Shown here: positions 24,471-33,012 of the stretch, one piece after another
Layout of the letters: every line of letters begins with the position of its first letter
Position numbering within the stretch: the first letter of the stretch is position 1
Assembly: GCA_029572815.1 (NCBI GenBank)
Contig: JAKPUQ010000070.1
Location: forward strand, 1-56,007
Origin: Bacillota bacterium
Lineage (GTDB): Bacteria; Bacillota; Clostridia; Oscillospirales; Ruminococcaceae
DNA: 56,007 bases
Direction of reading: 5' to 3'
Program-made: the position numbers and the translations under genes
The notes under the pieces: model-generated
Databases searched by the model: none
Seen by the model: only the letters and a program-made list of their open reading frames with translations
What the model was told of the DNA's origin: nothing

Positions 24471-25838
24471 ATGATACATAAGTACAAGCTTAACGGACTG
24501 AACATAGTTCTCGATGTGAACAGCGGCGGCGTTCATATCGTTGACGAGCTCACATATGACCTTCTCGACAATGTGGAGCCGCCTTTTGAGGCTGAATGTC
24601 CTCAGAATGTGGTGGACAAGCTCTCCAAGGCTTATCCCGAGGAGGACATACGCGACTGCTATGCCGAGATAGTGGAGCTGTATAACGATAAGATACTCTT
24701 CTCAGAGGACGATTACGAGAAGTATGCAAAGTATTCCGTAGCTTCTCCCGTAAAGGCTATGTGCCTCAATATCGCCCATGACTGCCAGCTCAGATGCAAG
24801 TACTGCTTTGCGTCCACAGGCGACTTCGGCAAGGGCAGAAAGCTCATGTCCTTCGAGACAGGCAAGCACGCCATTGACTTCCTGCTGGAAAATTCGGGCG
24901 ACCGTCCCAATCTGGAGCTTGACTTCTTCGGCGGCGAGCCCCTTATGAACTTCGGCGTGGTAAAGAAGGTAGTTGAGTACGCAAGGAGCCGTGAAAAGGA
25001 ATACAACAAGAAATTCCGCTTCACTATCACCACAAACGGTCTCCTTCTGGACGACGAGAAGATAGACTTCATCAACCGCGAGATGTCAAACGTGGTACTC
25101 TCCATTGACGGACGCAAGGAGGTAAACGATTACTTCCGCGTGCTTCCCAACGGTCAGGGCTGCTATGATATTATCCTTCCCAAGTATAAGAAGCTGGTTG
25201 AGGGCAGAGGTGACAAGGAGTACTATGTAAGAGGTACATTCACCAACAAGAACCTGGACTTCTCCAAGGACGTTTTCGCCCTCAATGAGGCAGGCTTCGA
25301 CCAGATCTCCGTTGAGCCCGTTGTAGGAGATGACGATATCTACGCACTTACCGAGAAGGACCTTCCTGCGGTATTTGCAGAGTATGAAAAGCTGGCTCTC
25401 CAGCTGCTGGAGAACGAGAAGAAGGGCAAGAAGTTCAACTTCTTCCACTTCATGCTTGATCTGGACCAGGGGCCGTGTGCTATCAAGCGACTGAGAGGCT
25501 GCGGCTGCGGAAATGACTATGTAGCCATTACTCCCGACGGAGACATCTTCCCATGTCACCAGTTCGTAGGCATTGACGAGTACAAGATGGGCAACATCGA
25601 CGAGGGCACCTTCGATCAGGAGATGAAGGCAGACTTCGCAAGGGCTCACGTTTACTCAAAGCCCGACTGCCGCGATTGCTGGGCGAAGTTCTATTGCAGC
25701 GGCGGCTGCAACGCCAATAACTACCAGTATATGGGCGATATAAGAACTGCTCACAAGATCTCATGTCAGCTGGAAAAGAAGCGTCTTGAGTGCGCTATCA
25801 TGATGAAGGCTGTTAAAATGGCAGAAACTGCCGAATAA
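24471..25838 (+). CDS. scfB: radical SAM SCIFF maturase (SPASM domain)
   Basis: The 455-residue enzyme cross-links the SCIFF peptide. N-terminal ~95 residues form a RiPP-recognition-type domain (HKYKLNGLNIVLDVNSGGVHIVDE). The radical SAM cluster motif is CQLRCKYC (Cys 105, 109, 112), followed by LDFFGGEPLMNF. The C-terminal SPASM region contains CAIKRLRGCGCGNDYVAITPDGDIFPCHQF and CRDCWAKFYCSGGC, enough Cys for two auxiliary 4Fe-4S clusters. Length and order match known SCIFF maturases. ATG 24471 has GAGGG 8 bp upstream. It depends on the promoter of the peptide gene. Confidence 0.95.
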   Translation: MIHKYKLNGLNIVLDVNSGGVHIVDELTYDLLDNVEPPFEAECPQNVVDKLSKAYPEEDIRDCYAEIVELYNDKILFSEDDYEKYAKYSVASPVKAMCLNIAHDCQLRCKYCFASTGDFGKGRKLMSFETGKHAIDFLLENSGDRPNLELDFFGGEPLMNFGVVKKVVEYARSREKEYNKKFRFTITTNGLLLDDEKIDFINREMSNVVLSIDGRKEVNDYFRVLPNGQGCYDIILPKYKKLVEGRGDKEYYVRGTFTNKNLDFSKDVFALNEAGFDQISVEPVVGDDDIYALTEKDLPAVFAEYEKLALQLLENEKKGKKFNFFHFMLDLDQGPCAIKRLRGCGCGNDYVAITPDGDIFPCHQFVGIDEYKMGNIDEGTFDQEMKADFARAHVYSKPDCRDCWAKFYCSGGCNANNYQYMGDIRTAHKISCQLEKKRLECAIMMKAVKMAETAE

Positions 25839-25843
25839 TTCTC

Positions 25844-25867
25844 AAAAAGGGGCAATGCCCCTTTTTT
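25844..25867 (+). terminator. terminator of the SCIFF operon
   Basis: Perfect 10-bp stem AAAAAGGGGC/GCCCCTTTTT (25844-25853/25857-25866) with T run. Confidence 0.85.
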
Positions 25868-25870
25868 AAT

Positions 25871-25898
25871 GCGTAATTCATAATGCGTAATGCGTAAT
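25871..25898 (+). repeat. four tandem heptamers (GCGTAAT type)
   Basis: Four 7-bp units in exact register: GCGTAAT, TCATAAT, GCGTAAT, GCGTAAT. Similar to the heptamer arms at 46013-46135. Confidence 0.7.
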
Positions 25899-25994
25899 TA
25901 TGGCGAGGGCAGCGTCCCCTGCAAGGCTTGCATTTTTGTTCAGTTTATGTTACAATAGTACATATAGTTACTATGGCAGAAAGGGGGAGCGCTT

Positions 25995-26789
25995 GTGAAG
26001 ATCAACCGTATACAGCTGAATTGCCGACGCGATACCGCTTTCGGCGGCGAGCTGGGGGCAGACCCGGTTTTTCTGCTGCTCAGGACTCCTATAATATATG
26101 AGGAGGGCGGCGAGCAGCGCCGGACCGAGGGCGTTTCGGCTGCACTTCTCACCAGCGGCTACAAGCAGAGCTTCCGCCCCGTCAAGGGCAAGCCCCTCCG
26201 CTACGATATCGTCAGTTTCAGGACATCTGCCGCTGACAGACAGTACATCGCCTCAATGAACTTCCCTCAGGATACACCTATCGAGCTGGGGGACGATTTC
26301 GTCATATCAGGCACTCTCCGCTCCATGCAGTCTCAGTCAATGCACAGGGGCAGGCATTTCAGCGAGTTCATGGAGCTTTCCATGCGTATCATTTTCATCG
26401 CCCTCAGCGAGACCTACGATAATGCTCCCGCCTCTCCCGGGGAGACTATACCGCGGTATGAGGAGCTGAAAAAGCTTAGACAGGCTGTATATGACGATCC
26501 CGTCAGCAGCTGGTCCATCGACGAGATGTGTGAGGAGATGCGCATAAGCAGGACCTACTTTCACAGGCTGTGGTTCGCAGCCTTCGGCGTTACCTGCCGC
26601 CAGGACGTTATCGAGAGCAGACTGCTCAGAGCGGCAGAGCTGCTGAAAAATACAGAAAAATCAGTGTCCGAGATAGCCGTGGACTGCGGCTATGACAGCG
26701 AGCCCTACTTCATGAGACAGTTCAAAAAGCATAAAAACTGCACTCCCTCCGAGTATCGCAGACGTGTATTATCAGGGGAAGAACAGTAG
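25995..26789 (+). CDS. AraC-family transcription regulator
   Basis: 264 residues. The N-terminal ~150 residues form a probable effector-binding domain that I cannot assign to a ligand. The C-terminal ~100 residues are the AraC double helix-turn-helix: WSIDEMCEEMRISRTYFHRLWFAAFG and VSEIAVDCGYDSEPYFMRQFKKHKNCTPSEYRR. Start is GTG 25995 with AAAGGGGG upstream. It stands alone between the SCIFF operon and the VanY-like gene, so its target is unknown; control of a neighbour is possible. Confidence 0.85.
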   Translation: MKINRIQLNCRRDTAFGGELGADPVFLLLRTPIIYEEGGEQRRTEGVSAALLTSGYKQSFRPVKGKPLRYDIVSFRTSAADRQYIASMNFPQDTPIELGDDFVISGTLRSMQSQSMHRGRHFSEFMELSMRIIFIALSETYDNAPASPGETIPRYEELKKLRQAVYDDPVSSWSIDEMCEEMRISRTYFHRLWFAAFGVTCRQDVIESRLLRAAELLKNTEKSVSEIAVDCGYDSEPYFMRQFKKHKNCTPSEYRRRVLSGEEQ

Positions 26790-26870
26790 AACTTTGTGGA
26801 CATTTGGCTTTCATTAGTACACTATGCGCAAATTATATGAAATTATTAGTGCAAAAAATCAAAAAAACTC

Positions 26871-26899
26871 TTTACAAGTCCAAAAATTTGTGATATAAT
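26871..26899 (+). promoter_or_regulatory. promoter of the VanY-like gene
   Basis: TTTACA (26871-26876), 17-bp spacer, TATAAT (26894-26899), leaving a leader of about 160 nt. Confidence 0.75.
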
Positions 26900-26905
26900 A
26901 CAGTG

Positions 26906-27065
26906 TATGAGCAATTTATGATATATTGACGCTTGGGGAGCAATTTTTGGAGAGATCCCGCGGCTTAGCGCGGTGTGCATACGCAGACGGTCCACTGTTA
27001 CCCTCTTTCTCATCAGCTGATCGTTACGATTTAACCGAATATTCTTTAAGGAGCGATTTCATTTT
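26906..27065 (+). promoter_or_regulatory. long structured leader of the VanY-like gene
   Basis: About 160 nt lie between promoter and start codon. It holds a GC-rich hairpin (CCGC near 26961 with GCGG near 26972), a GGGGAGC motif, and CTCTTTCTC followed by TCAGCT. The last two recall the 3' part of ydaO-type c-di-AMP riboswitches, which often precede cell-wall hydrolase genes, but the central conserved block of that class is not evident. An open frame at 26926-27129 has no family match and overlaps the next gene, so I treat it as chance. Confidence 0.3.
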
Positions 27066-28124
27066 ATGGCGAACGGAGATAAGCGCAGAAACCGCAAGAG
27101 AGACCGTGTATCAAAACGCTACAAGGTAAGATACGACAGACTCGTTGCGGTGTTACTGGTACTTGTTGTCCTCCTGGTTGTACTTGGCTCTTGCTGTAAG
27201 AGCTGTTCAAAGAAGGACAATGGAAAAACCTCCGGTAAACAGGCACAGACAACTATCACTGACAACACGCAGCAGTCCTCTATCGTGGATAACCTCACAT
27301 CCAACGGTGAGACAAGCTCGCTTATAACAGGTACTCCCGACGGTCAGAAGCCCTCGGAGTCACTGTATACAACAGAAGTACACAAGGCCGACGATGTTAA
27401 CAGAGGAAACCTGGTTCTCGTAAATGCTGACCATGAGTACAAATTCATCGAAGGCGATACCGAATTAGAGACTATCTACTATAACCATGACGATACACAT
27501 TACCATGTAAGCGATCTGGTTACAAAGCTGGATACAGAGGCTCTGGATCACCTCAACCAGCTCATGGACGGCTTCTATGAAGCTGAGGCAAATTCCGACA
27601 TCTACGTTATCGGCGCTTATCGTACTGCTGAGGAGCAGAGCGATAAGTACTTCAACGGCAATTCCCAGTTCCAGGGCGGCTTTTCCGACTATCATACCGG
27701 AAGAAGCTTCGATCTGGGTATCTTCCCCACAGACGGTTCAAGCTCGGGATATTATATGCCTACGGGCGTTTACGGCTGGATCGACGAGCACGCCGCTGAG
27801 TACGGCTTCGTTGTCCGCTTCCCAGAGGGTAAGGACTCCGTAACAGGGGAGCGCCAGAGAGACTATACATACAGGTATGTGGGAGTTCCCCATGCAGTTT
27901 ATATGAAGCAGAATAAACTTTGCCTCGAGGAGTATATCGACAAGATCAAGGAGCATACTAACGAAAGCCCCCTTGAGGTCACGGTCGGCAGTAAGCTTTA
28001 CCAGATATACTACGCAGCAGCCAACGCTACAGGTGATACAGAGGTGCCCGTTCCCTCCAACAAGACCTATACGGTATCGGGAAATAACGTTGACGGCTTC
28101 ATCATTACCGTAAGCATGAATTAA
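27066..28124 (+). CDS. VanY-like D-alanyl-D-alanine carboxypeptidase
   Basis: 352 residues with a strongly basic cytoplasmic start, one membrane anchor (about 28-46, LVAVLLVLVVLLVVLG), a Ser/Thr-rich linker and a M15B peptidase domain. Metal-site motifs are SDYHTGRSFDLG (SxHxxGxxxD, zinc His and Asp) and VPHAVYM near the C-terminal side of the site. The enzyme should trim peptidoglycan stem peptides outside the membrane. Some members form part of vancomycin resistance, but no vanHAX or VanRS partner is present, so a housekeeping wall role is more likely. AAGGAG lies 11 bp before the ATG. The long leader may be regulatory. Confidence 0.88.
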   Translation: MANGDKRRNRKRDRVSKRYKVRYDRLVAVLLVLVVLLVVLGSCCKSCSKKDNGKTSGKQAQTTITDNTQQSSIVDNLTSNGETSSLITGTPDGQKPSESLYTTEVHKADDVNRGNLVLVNADHEYKFIEGDTELETIYYNHDDTHYHVSDLVTKLDTEALDHLNQLMDGFYEAEANSDIYVIGAYRTAEEQSDKYFNGNSQFQGGFSDYHTGRSFDLGIFPTDGSSSGYYMPTGVYGWIDEHAAEYGFVVRFPEGKDSVTGERQRDYTYRYVGVPHAVYMKQNKLCLEEYIDKIKEHTNESPLEVTVGSKLYQIYYAAANATGDTEVPVPSNKTYTVSGNNVDGFIITVSMN

Positions 28125-28130
28125 AGCTGA

Positions 28131-28160
28131 ATGTCCCCCGTTTTCGGGGGACATATTTTG
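28131..28160 (+). terminator. terminator after the VanY-like gene
   Basis: Perfect 10-bp stem ATGTCCCCCG/CGGGGGACAT (28131-28140/28145-28154) then a short T run. Confidence 0.65.
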
Positions 28161-28224
28161 ATTATGACACGATGTGCCGCTGGTGCGGCAAAAGCCTTTT
28201 GGCGCAGAAGAAACGGAGAAAAAT

Positions 28225-29874
28225 GTGAAAAAGAAAAAAATACTCGCTCTTGCAACCTGTGCCCTTATGGCAGCAGGCTCCCTCGGAAGCTGCGGAGGGG
28301 GAGACAAAAAGGGCGGCGGCGAAGGTCATATGTACGGAGCTGCTCTTGCAAGCAATCCTCAGAGCCTTGACCCTCAGTTCGCCAACGATCCTTCCTCGGC
28401 GACTGTAATAAAGAATATGTACAGCGGCCTTATGATGAAGGATAAGAACGGAAGCATAGTCTGCTGCAATGCCTCGGACTATGACGTTTCCTCAGACGGC
28501 TGTGTCTATACCTTCAATCTGAGAGAGGACAATTTCTGGTTCTTTGACGAGAACGATGATGATATCATCGACGAGGAGGAGTGCTTTCCCGTTACCGCCG
28601 ATGACTACGTTTTCGCCTTCAGGCGCCTTCTTGACCCAAAGATGCACTCGCCCTTCTCAAGGTACTTCATGTGCCTGAAAAACAGCAAAAGGATAGCCGA
28701 GGGAAGCTACCGCGCCGACAGCCTCGGTGTTGAGGCTCTGGACAGCTATACCATTCAGTTTACCCTGGACTATCCCTGTGCGGAGTTCCTGGGACTTCTG
28801 ACCTCGCCTGCCGCGTTTCCCTGCAATGAGGAGTTTTTCAACTCCACCAAGGGCAGATACGGTCTTGATGACAGGTCGGTTATGTCTAACGGACCCTTCT
28901 ACGTCCGCCAGTGGTTCTATGACCCCTATGGCAGCAACAATATCCTCTATATGCGCAGGAACGACAAGAACCTGCATGAGGGATACGAGGTGCTGCCTAC
29001 ATTTGTAAGCTTCTCCGTTCTGGACAGCGAGGCTGAGGTGAAGCAGGCTTTCAAGGACGACGAGACCGAGTGCTTCTCCACTATGAAGGTGGGAGGCTAT
29101 AACCCAAAGAAATACAACATCACAGGTCAGAAGGCAATGACCCTGGGTATGATATTCAACCCGGAGGACAGGCTCTATTCAAACGCCGCTCTCCGTAAGG
29201 CAGTAGCCCTTGCGGTGGACAGGGAAGCGCTGGACGAGGAGCTGGACAGCGACCTCAAGGCAGCATACGGCATAATCCCCCCTGCGGTAGACATTGCAGG
29301 CAGAAGCTACCGTGAGCTGGCTTCTGACAAGCAGTTCGACGTGTATGACCCTCAGCAGGCTGCAGAGCTTGTGGAGCAGGCTAAGGCTGAGCTCAAGGTC
29401 AGCTCCATCGACAGCGTAAAGATAATAGTTGACTCCGGCACCGTGGACTCACGTTATCTCCACATACTCTCCCAGAGCTGGCAGGACAGTCTGGGCATAT
29501 ATATCGGCATAGAGGACCTTACCTCCAAAGAGTTCCGTCAGAGGATAGAAAGCGGGGATTACAGCATTGCCCTCTATCCGGTGAAGGGCGACTTCAACAG
29601 CGGACTTGCCGTCCTTGATAAGTTCACAGAGGTGGGCTGCCTTAAAAATGCGGCAGGAGGCGTTGACAGCTCCGAGGCTGTCATGAAGTGCTCAACGGTG
29701 AATGAACTGGTAAACGGCTATGCTTCCGCAGAAAGGGAGATACTTCAGCAGTTCGGCTTCGTGCCCCTGTTCTACAAGACCTCCTATCTTGTAGCCAAGG
29801 ATGATAATGAGGATATACTCTATGACCCATTCACAGGTTCCGTGGACTACCGCATAGCAAAGAATTACAGCTGA
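28225..29874 (+). CDS. ABC transporter substrate-binding lipoprotein, family 5 (oligopeptide type)
   Basis: 549 residues. A signal peptide ends at the lipobox LGSC (about residue 23), so the protein is lipid-anchored. The body is the family 5 extracellular solute-binding fold (OppA/DppA): SNPQSLDPQFANDPSSATVIKNMYSGL, VTADDYVFAFRRLLDPKMHSPFS, NAALRKAVALAVDREAL. Typical ligands are peptides, less often nickel or sugars. Start is GTG 28225 (MKKKKILALATC) with CGGAG upstream; the frame opens at 28174 without a site. No permease or ATPase gene is adjacent, so it either serves a transporter elsewhere or acts as an orphan receptor. Confidence 0.88.
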   Translation: MKKKKILALATCALMAAGSLGSCGGGDKKGGGEGHMYGAALASNPQSLDPQFANDPSSATVIKNMYSGLMMKDKNGSIVCCNASDYDVSSDGCVYTFNLREDNFWFFDENDDDIIDEEECFPVTADDYVFAFRRLLDPKMHSPFSRYFMCLKNSKRIAEGSYRADSLGVEALDSYTIQFTLDYPCAEFLGLLTSPAAFPCNEEFFNSTKGRYGLDDRSVMSNGPFYVRQWFYDPYGSNNILYMRRNDKNLHEGYEVLPTFVSFSVLDSEAEVKQAFKDDETECFSTMKVGGYNPKKYNITGQKAMTLGMIFNPEDRLYSNAALRKAVALAVDREALDEELDSDLKAAYGIIPPAVDIAGRSYRELASDKQFDVYDPQQAAELVEQAKAELKVSSIDSVKIIVDSGTVDSRYLHILSQSWQDSLGIYIGIEDLTSKEFRQRIESGDYSIALYPVKGDFNSGLAVLDKFTEVGCLKNAAGGVDSSEAVMKCSTVNELVNGYASAEREILQQFGFVPLFYKTSYLVAKDDNEDILYDPFTGSVDYRIAKNYS

Positions 29875-29903
29875 TAAAGCCGCAGCTGTGACCGGATAAA
29901 AAC

Positions 29904-29942
29904 AAAGCCCCGAAGCAGTATACAGACTGCTCCGGGGTTTTT
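29904..29942. terminator. terminator between convergent SBP and patatin genes
   Basis: Imperfect GC-rich stem (29904-29918 with 29927-29940) and T5 on the right. Confidence 0.7.
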
Positions 29943-29949
29943 AACATAT

Positions 29950-30861
29950 TCAGCGGCTAAGGTAATCTCTCAGGGCTGTAAGCTTTGCCCTGGTGTCATT
30001 ATAGCCCATGTGGTAGAGGTGTCCCAGCTTTTCCATATCGCCCTCAAGGCGGCTTATATCAATAGACTCCGACGGGGTAATAAGGAATATCCTGCCTTCA
30101 TCAGCCAGCTTCTCCAGCTCATCGCACTGCCTGTTGTAGTCGGCATTGCTGTTTATGAGAGCCTTTGCAAATTCGGGATAATTGCGGTAGACGATGTTCT
30201 CTGCCCGGAGCTGTCTTGTGCTGACGGGCTTTCTGAACTCTGCATACCTTGTCTTTATGACGATTATCTTGTCGAAGCCCTTGTCAATGGCGAACTGATA
30301 GGGTATCTTGCAGCTGCATCCGCCGTCCAGATAGGGAGTTCCGTTAATGATAACGGGCTTTGAGACAAAGGGCATGGAAGCCGAGGCGCGGACTGCGCGG
30401 AGAGGCGGTATTCCAGAATTCTTCTCAAGGTACTCTGTCCTGCCGGTTTTCAGATTGGTGACAACTATGTAGAACTGCCTTGACCTGTCCATGAAGCGTC
30501 TTTTGTCAAGGGGCGGTACTCTGTCCATATCGCCGAAGACAAAATCAAAGCCGATAATACCCTTGTTGCGGCGGATAGCCTTTGTGCCCACATATCGGCT
30601 GTCATGGCGGTAGCGGAGGTTTATCCTGCCTGAGCGGCCTATCTGACCCGTGACGTAGTTGACGCCGTTGAGAGCGCCTGCGGATACGCCCACGGTGCAG
30701 CGCATATTTATATCCTCCTCCATGAGAGCGTCAAGGACGCCCGATGTGTAAACGCCGCGGAAGGCGCCGCCCTCCAGCACCATGCAGCCCTCTGTGATGT
30801 TATCTGAGGCGACCCCCGATGGAAGGGTGCCTATTCCCGAATATACCTGTATCTTTTTCAT
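29950..30861 (-). CDS. patatin-like phospholipase
   Basis: 303 residues with the patatin signatures: oxyanion hole LEGGAFRGVYTSGVLD near residue 30, nucleophile elbow GVSAG near 58-62, and the catalytic Asp in LDGG near 178. These enzymes hydrolyse acyl ester bonds of lipids; no signal peptide is seen, so it is likely cytoplasmic or membrane-associated. The C-terminal part resembles the bacterial subgroup with an extra helical domain. Isolated gene, convergent with the lipoprotein gene. Confidence 0.88.
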   Translation of the reverse strand: MKKIQVYSGIGTLPSGVASDNITEGCMVLEGGAFRGVYTSGVLDALMEEDINMRCTVGVSAGALNGVNYVTGQIGRSGRINLRYRHDSRYVGTKAIRRNKGIIGFDFVFGDMDRVPPLDKRRFMDRSRQFYIVVTNLKTGRTEYLEKNSGIPPLRAVRASASMPFVSKPVIINGTPYLDGGCSCKIPYQFAIDKGFDKIIVIKTRYAEFRKPVSTRQLRAENIVYRNYPEFAKALINSNADYNRQCDELEKLADEGRIFLITPSESIDISRLEGDMEKLGHLYHMGYNDTRAKLTALRDYLSR

Positions 30862-30960
30862 GATAAGTTCCTCAATTAAAGTTAAAGTGAAAATTATGAC
30901 CCATAGTCATTATATATTATAAACAAAGCTGTAGAAAAAGTCAAGCGTCTGCGGTTTGTA

Positions 30961-31002
30961 GTTATTAGTTTTAAGTGCTTAGTGCTTGGTTTTTAGTTAT
31001 CG
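30961..31002 (+). repeat. six degenerate heptamers (GTTATTA/GTGCTTA type)
   Basis: Six consecutive 7-bp units: GTTATTA, GTTTTAA, GTGCTTA, GTGCTTG, GTTTTTA, GTTATCG. Same periodicity as the other intergenic heptamer arrays; this unit resembles that at 49467. Confidence 0.6.
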
Positions 31003-31003
31003 T

Positions 31004-31130
31004 TCTTGCTATTAATATAATTATATGCTATAAGCGGCGAGCCGTCGCCCCCCTGTTTCACGGCGGAGTTCTTATGCATGGCAGCTTTTTCTCCGCGTAT
31101 CTTGCTATTAATATAATTATATGCTATAAT
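31004..31130 (+). repeat. promoter-carrying repeat, copy 1 (96-bp period)
   Basis: A 30-bp stretch starting TCTTGCTATTAA and ending GCTATAA is present exactly at 31004-31033 and 31100-31129, 96 bp apart. Between them is a segment with GCGGCGAGCC ... CTGTTTC-CGGCG. A related arrangement with 94-bp period lies at 37346-37486. The second copy forms the promoter of the response-regulator gene. Confidence 0.75.
31102..31130 (+). promoter_or_regulatory. promoter of the BceR-like gene
   Basis: TTGCTA (31102-31107), 17-bp spacer, TATAAT (31125-31130), inside the repeat. Confidence 0.65.
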
Positions 31131-31166
31131 TATGGGAGTTTCAGAATTAATTTCACGAGGTGCAAT

Positions 31167-31829
31167 ATGAGCAAGATATACATAGTAGAGGACGACAGAT
31201 CCATAAGAGAGGAGCTTGCTGAGCTCCTGCGGAATTCGGGCTATGAGGCGGAGTGCCTTATGGACTTTGCCAACTCCCGTGCGGAGGTTCTTTCTGCAAA
31301 GGCTGACCTTATTCTTATGGACATAAACATACCAAATCTTAACGGCGAGCAGCTGTTGAAGGAGATACGCAAGGAGACAGATACTCCCGTTATCATGGTC
31401 ACCAGCAGGACCTTCGAGACCGATGAGGTGCTGTCCATGAGCTACGGCGCCGATGACTATATCACCAAGCCCTACAATCCCACCATACTCCTTCTTAGGA
31501 TATCCGCAGTGCTGAAGCGTTCCGCCGCCACCGCATCTGTGCAGACCTACAACGGCTTGCAGGTCAATGACGCAAAGGGCAGCCTCTCCGATGGCGGCCG
31601 CGAGATGACTCTCACCAAGAACGAGATGATAATCTTCCGCTTCATGCTTGACAGAAAGGGCTCTATCGTCACCCGTGACGAGCTGATGACGGCTCTCTGG
31701 GACAACGACGAATTCGTAAACGACAACGCTCTCACCGTCAACATCAGCCGTCTCCGCTCAAAGCTGGCAGAGCTGGGCTGCGAGGAAGCCGTCGAGACCA
31801 GAAAGAAGCAGGGGTACATACTGAGATGA
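31167..31829 (+). CDS. OmpR-family response regulator, BceR/GraR-like
   Basis: 220 residues: receiver domain with acidic pair EDD (residues 6-8), phospho-acceptor Asp in DLILMDINIP, and TKPY, then a winged-helix DNA-binding domain (LTKNEMIIFRFMLDRKGSIVTRDELMTALW). ATG 31167 has CGAGG upstream. The start overlaps no repeat. The histidine kinase gene overlaps its end by 4 bp, and a BceAB-type transporter follows, so this is the DNA-binding half of a peptide-antibiotic sensing module. Confidence 0.92.
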   Translation: MSKIYIVEDDRSIREELAELLRNSGYEAECLMDFANSRAEVLSAKADLILMDINIPNLNGEQLLKEIRKETDTPVIMVTSRTFETDEVLSMSYGADDYITKPYNPTILLLRISAVLKRSAATASVQTYNGLQVNDAKGSLSDGGREMTLTKNEMIIFRFMLDRKGSIVTRDELMTALWDNDEFVNDNALTVNISRLRSKLAELGCEEAVETRKKQGYILR

Positions 31830-32842
31830 AGCTTTGGGACTATCTTAAAGACAGGCTGTGGTTCTTCTTCATTGCCGCAGTCTCACTGGGACTTATGCTG
31901 CTCTTTCTCACCGCCTTCAGGGTGAGCGGACAGCTTACCGCCACTATCTGCGTTATCTTCGGATTTTTCCTCATAGCCGAGGAGACAGCGGGATTTTTGC
32001 GGAAGAAGCGCTTTTATGACGATATGCAGGGCAAGCTTGACGGCCTTGACAAGAAATATCTTATTCACGAAATGCTGAAAAAGCCCTCCTTCCTGGACGG
32101 GCAGATACTGTTCGACGCTCTCTGTGAGGCGAACAAGTCCATGTGCGAGAACGTGGCGGAATATAAGCGTACTGCCGACGATTTCCGCGAGTTCATAGAG
32201 ATGTGGGTACACGAGATAAAGCTGCCCGTGGCGAGCCTCCAGCTCATGGCCCATAATCACAGTGACGAGCTGGGAGAGAAGTTCCAGGAGCAGCTCCGCC
32301 GCATTGACGGCTATACAGATCAGGTGCTCTACTATGCCCGTTCCGAAAACGCTGAGAAGGACTACATTATAAAAGAGACTCCACTCAGGCGCACCGTGGC
32401 GAATGTGGCGCTGAAAAACCGCGAATCCGCACAGCTCTGCGGAGCCTTCATCGAGACCGAGGGACTTGACCTGTCAGTAATGACCGACGGCAAGTGGCTG
32501 GAGTTCATGCTGGGACAGCTCATGGCTAACAGCCTCAAATACACCGTTGAGGGCAGGGAGCCTGTCATACGTATCTCCGCTGAGGAGCTCCCCGACAGAG
32601 TGCTCCTCCACTTCCGCGACAACGGCACAGGCATACCCGAGGCAGACCTGCCGCGGATATTCGACAAGAGCTTCACAGGCGAGAACGGACGCTCCTACGC
32701 AAAGTCCACGGGTATGGGACTATATATCGTCAGGAGCCTCTGTGAAAGGCTGGGGCACAGCATAACCGCCTCATCGGTAAAGGGCGAGTACACCGAGTTC
32801 ACCATAGCCTTTGCAAAAAATCAGTTCTATAAGATGATATGA
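31826..32842 (+). CDS. intramembrane-sensing histidine kinase, BceS-like
   Basis: 338 residues. Two adjacent membrane spans (about 12-31 and 36-54) with almost no exterior loop, the hallmark of BceS-type kinases that sense through their partner transporter. Phospho-acceptor box WVHEIKLPVASLQ, N-box MANSLKYT, G-box DNGTGIPEADLPRIF and GMGLYIVRSL. It overlaps the response regulator by 4 bp (translational coupling). A GC hairpin at 32854-32872 lies just downstream. Confidence 0.92.
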   Translation: MKLWDYLKDRLWFFFIAAVSLGLMLLFLTAFRVSGQLTATICVIFGFFLIAEETAGFLRKKRFYDDMQGKLDGLDKKYLIHEMLKKPSFLDGQILFDALCEANKSMCENVAEYKRTADDFREFIEMWVHEIKLPVASLQLMAHNHSDELGEKFQEQLRRIDGYTDQVLYYARSENAEKDYIIKETPLRRTVANVALKNRESAQLCGAFIETEGLDLSVMTDGKWLEFMLGQLMANSLKYTVEGREPVIRISAEELPDRVLLHFRDNGTGIPEADLPRIFDKSFTGENGRSYAKSTGMGLYIVRSLCERLGHSITASSVKGEYTEFTIAFAKNQFYKMI

Positions 32843-32891
32843 TCATATAGCGGACGCCCGATGGGCGTCCCTACTAATTACTGACGCAACC

Positions 32892-32954
32892 TTACAAAAT
32901 TGTAATGTTGAGTAATATTGAACGCGCGACCTGAAATGTTTACGGGTGTATAAT
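32892..32954 (+). promoter_or_regulatory. probable BceR-type operator and promoter of the transporter operon
   Basis: A perfect palindrome TTACAA-AA-TTGTAA (32892-32905) fits the TNACA-N4-TGTAA sites of BceR-like regulators. TATAAT follows at 32949-32954 with no recognisable -35, as expected for an activator-dependent promoter. It precedes the small membrane gene and the ABC transporter. Confidence 0.65.
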
Positions 32955-33012
32955 AAGATCATGGAAAGGGAAACAGAGTTCCCGAAGATAAATACCGAAA
33001 GGAAATGATCTT

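Noticed and set aside
25871-25898. Possible CRISPR array
   Set aside because: Units are 7 bp with no spacers; tandem heptamers, not CRISPR.
26926-27129. 67-residue frame before the VanY-like gene
   Set aside because: No ribosome site or recognisable domain, overlaps the next start; better explained as leader RNA.
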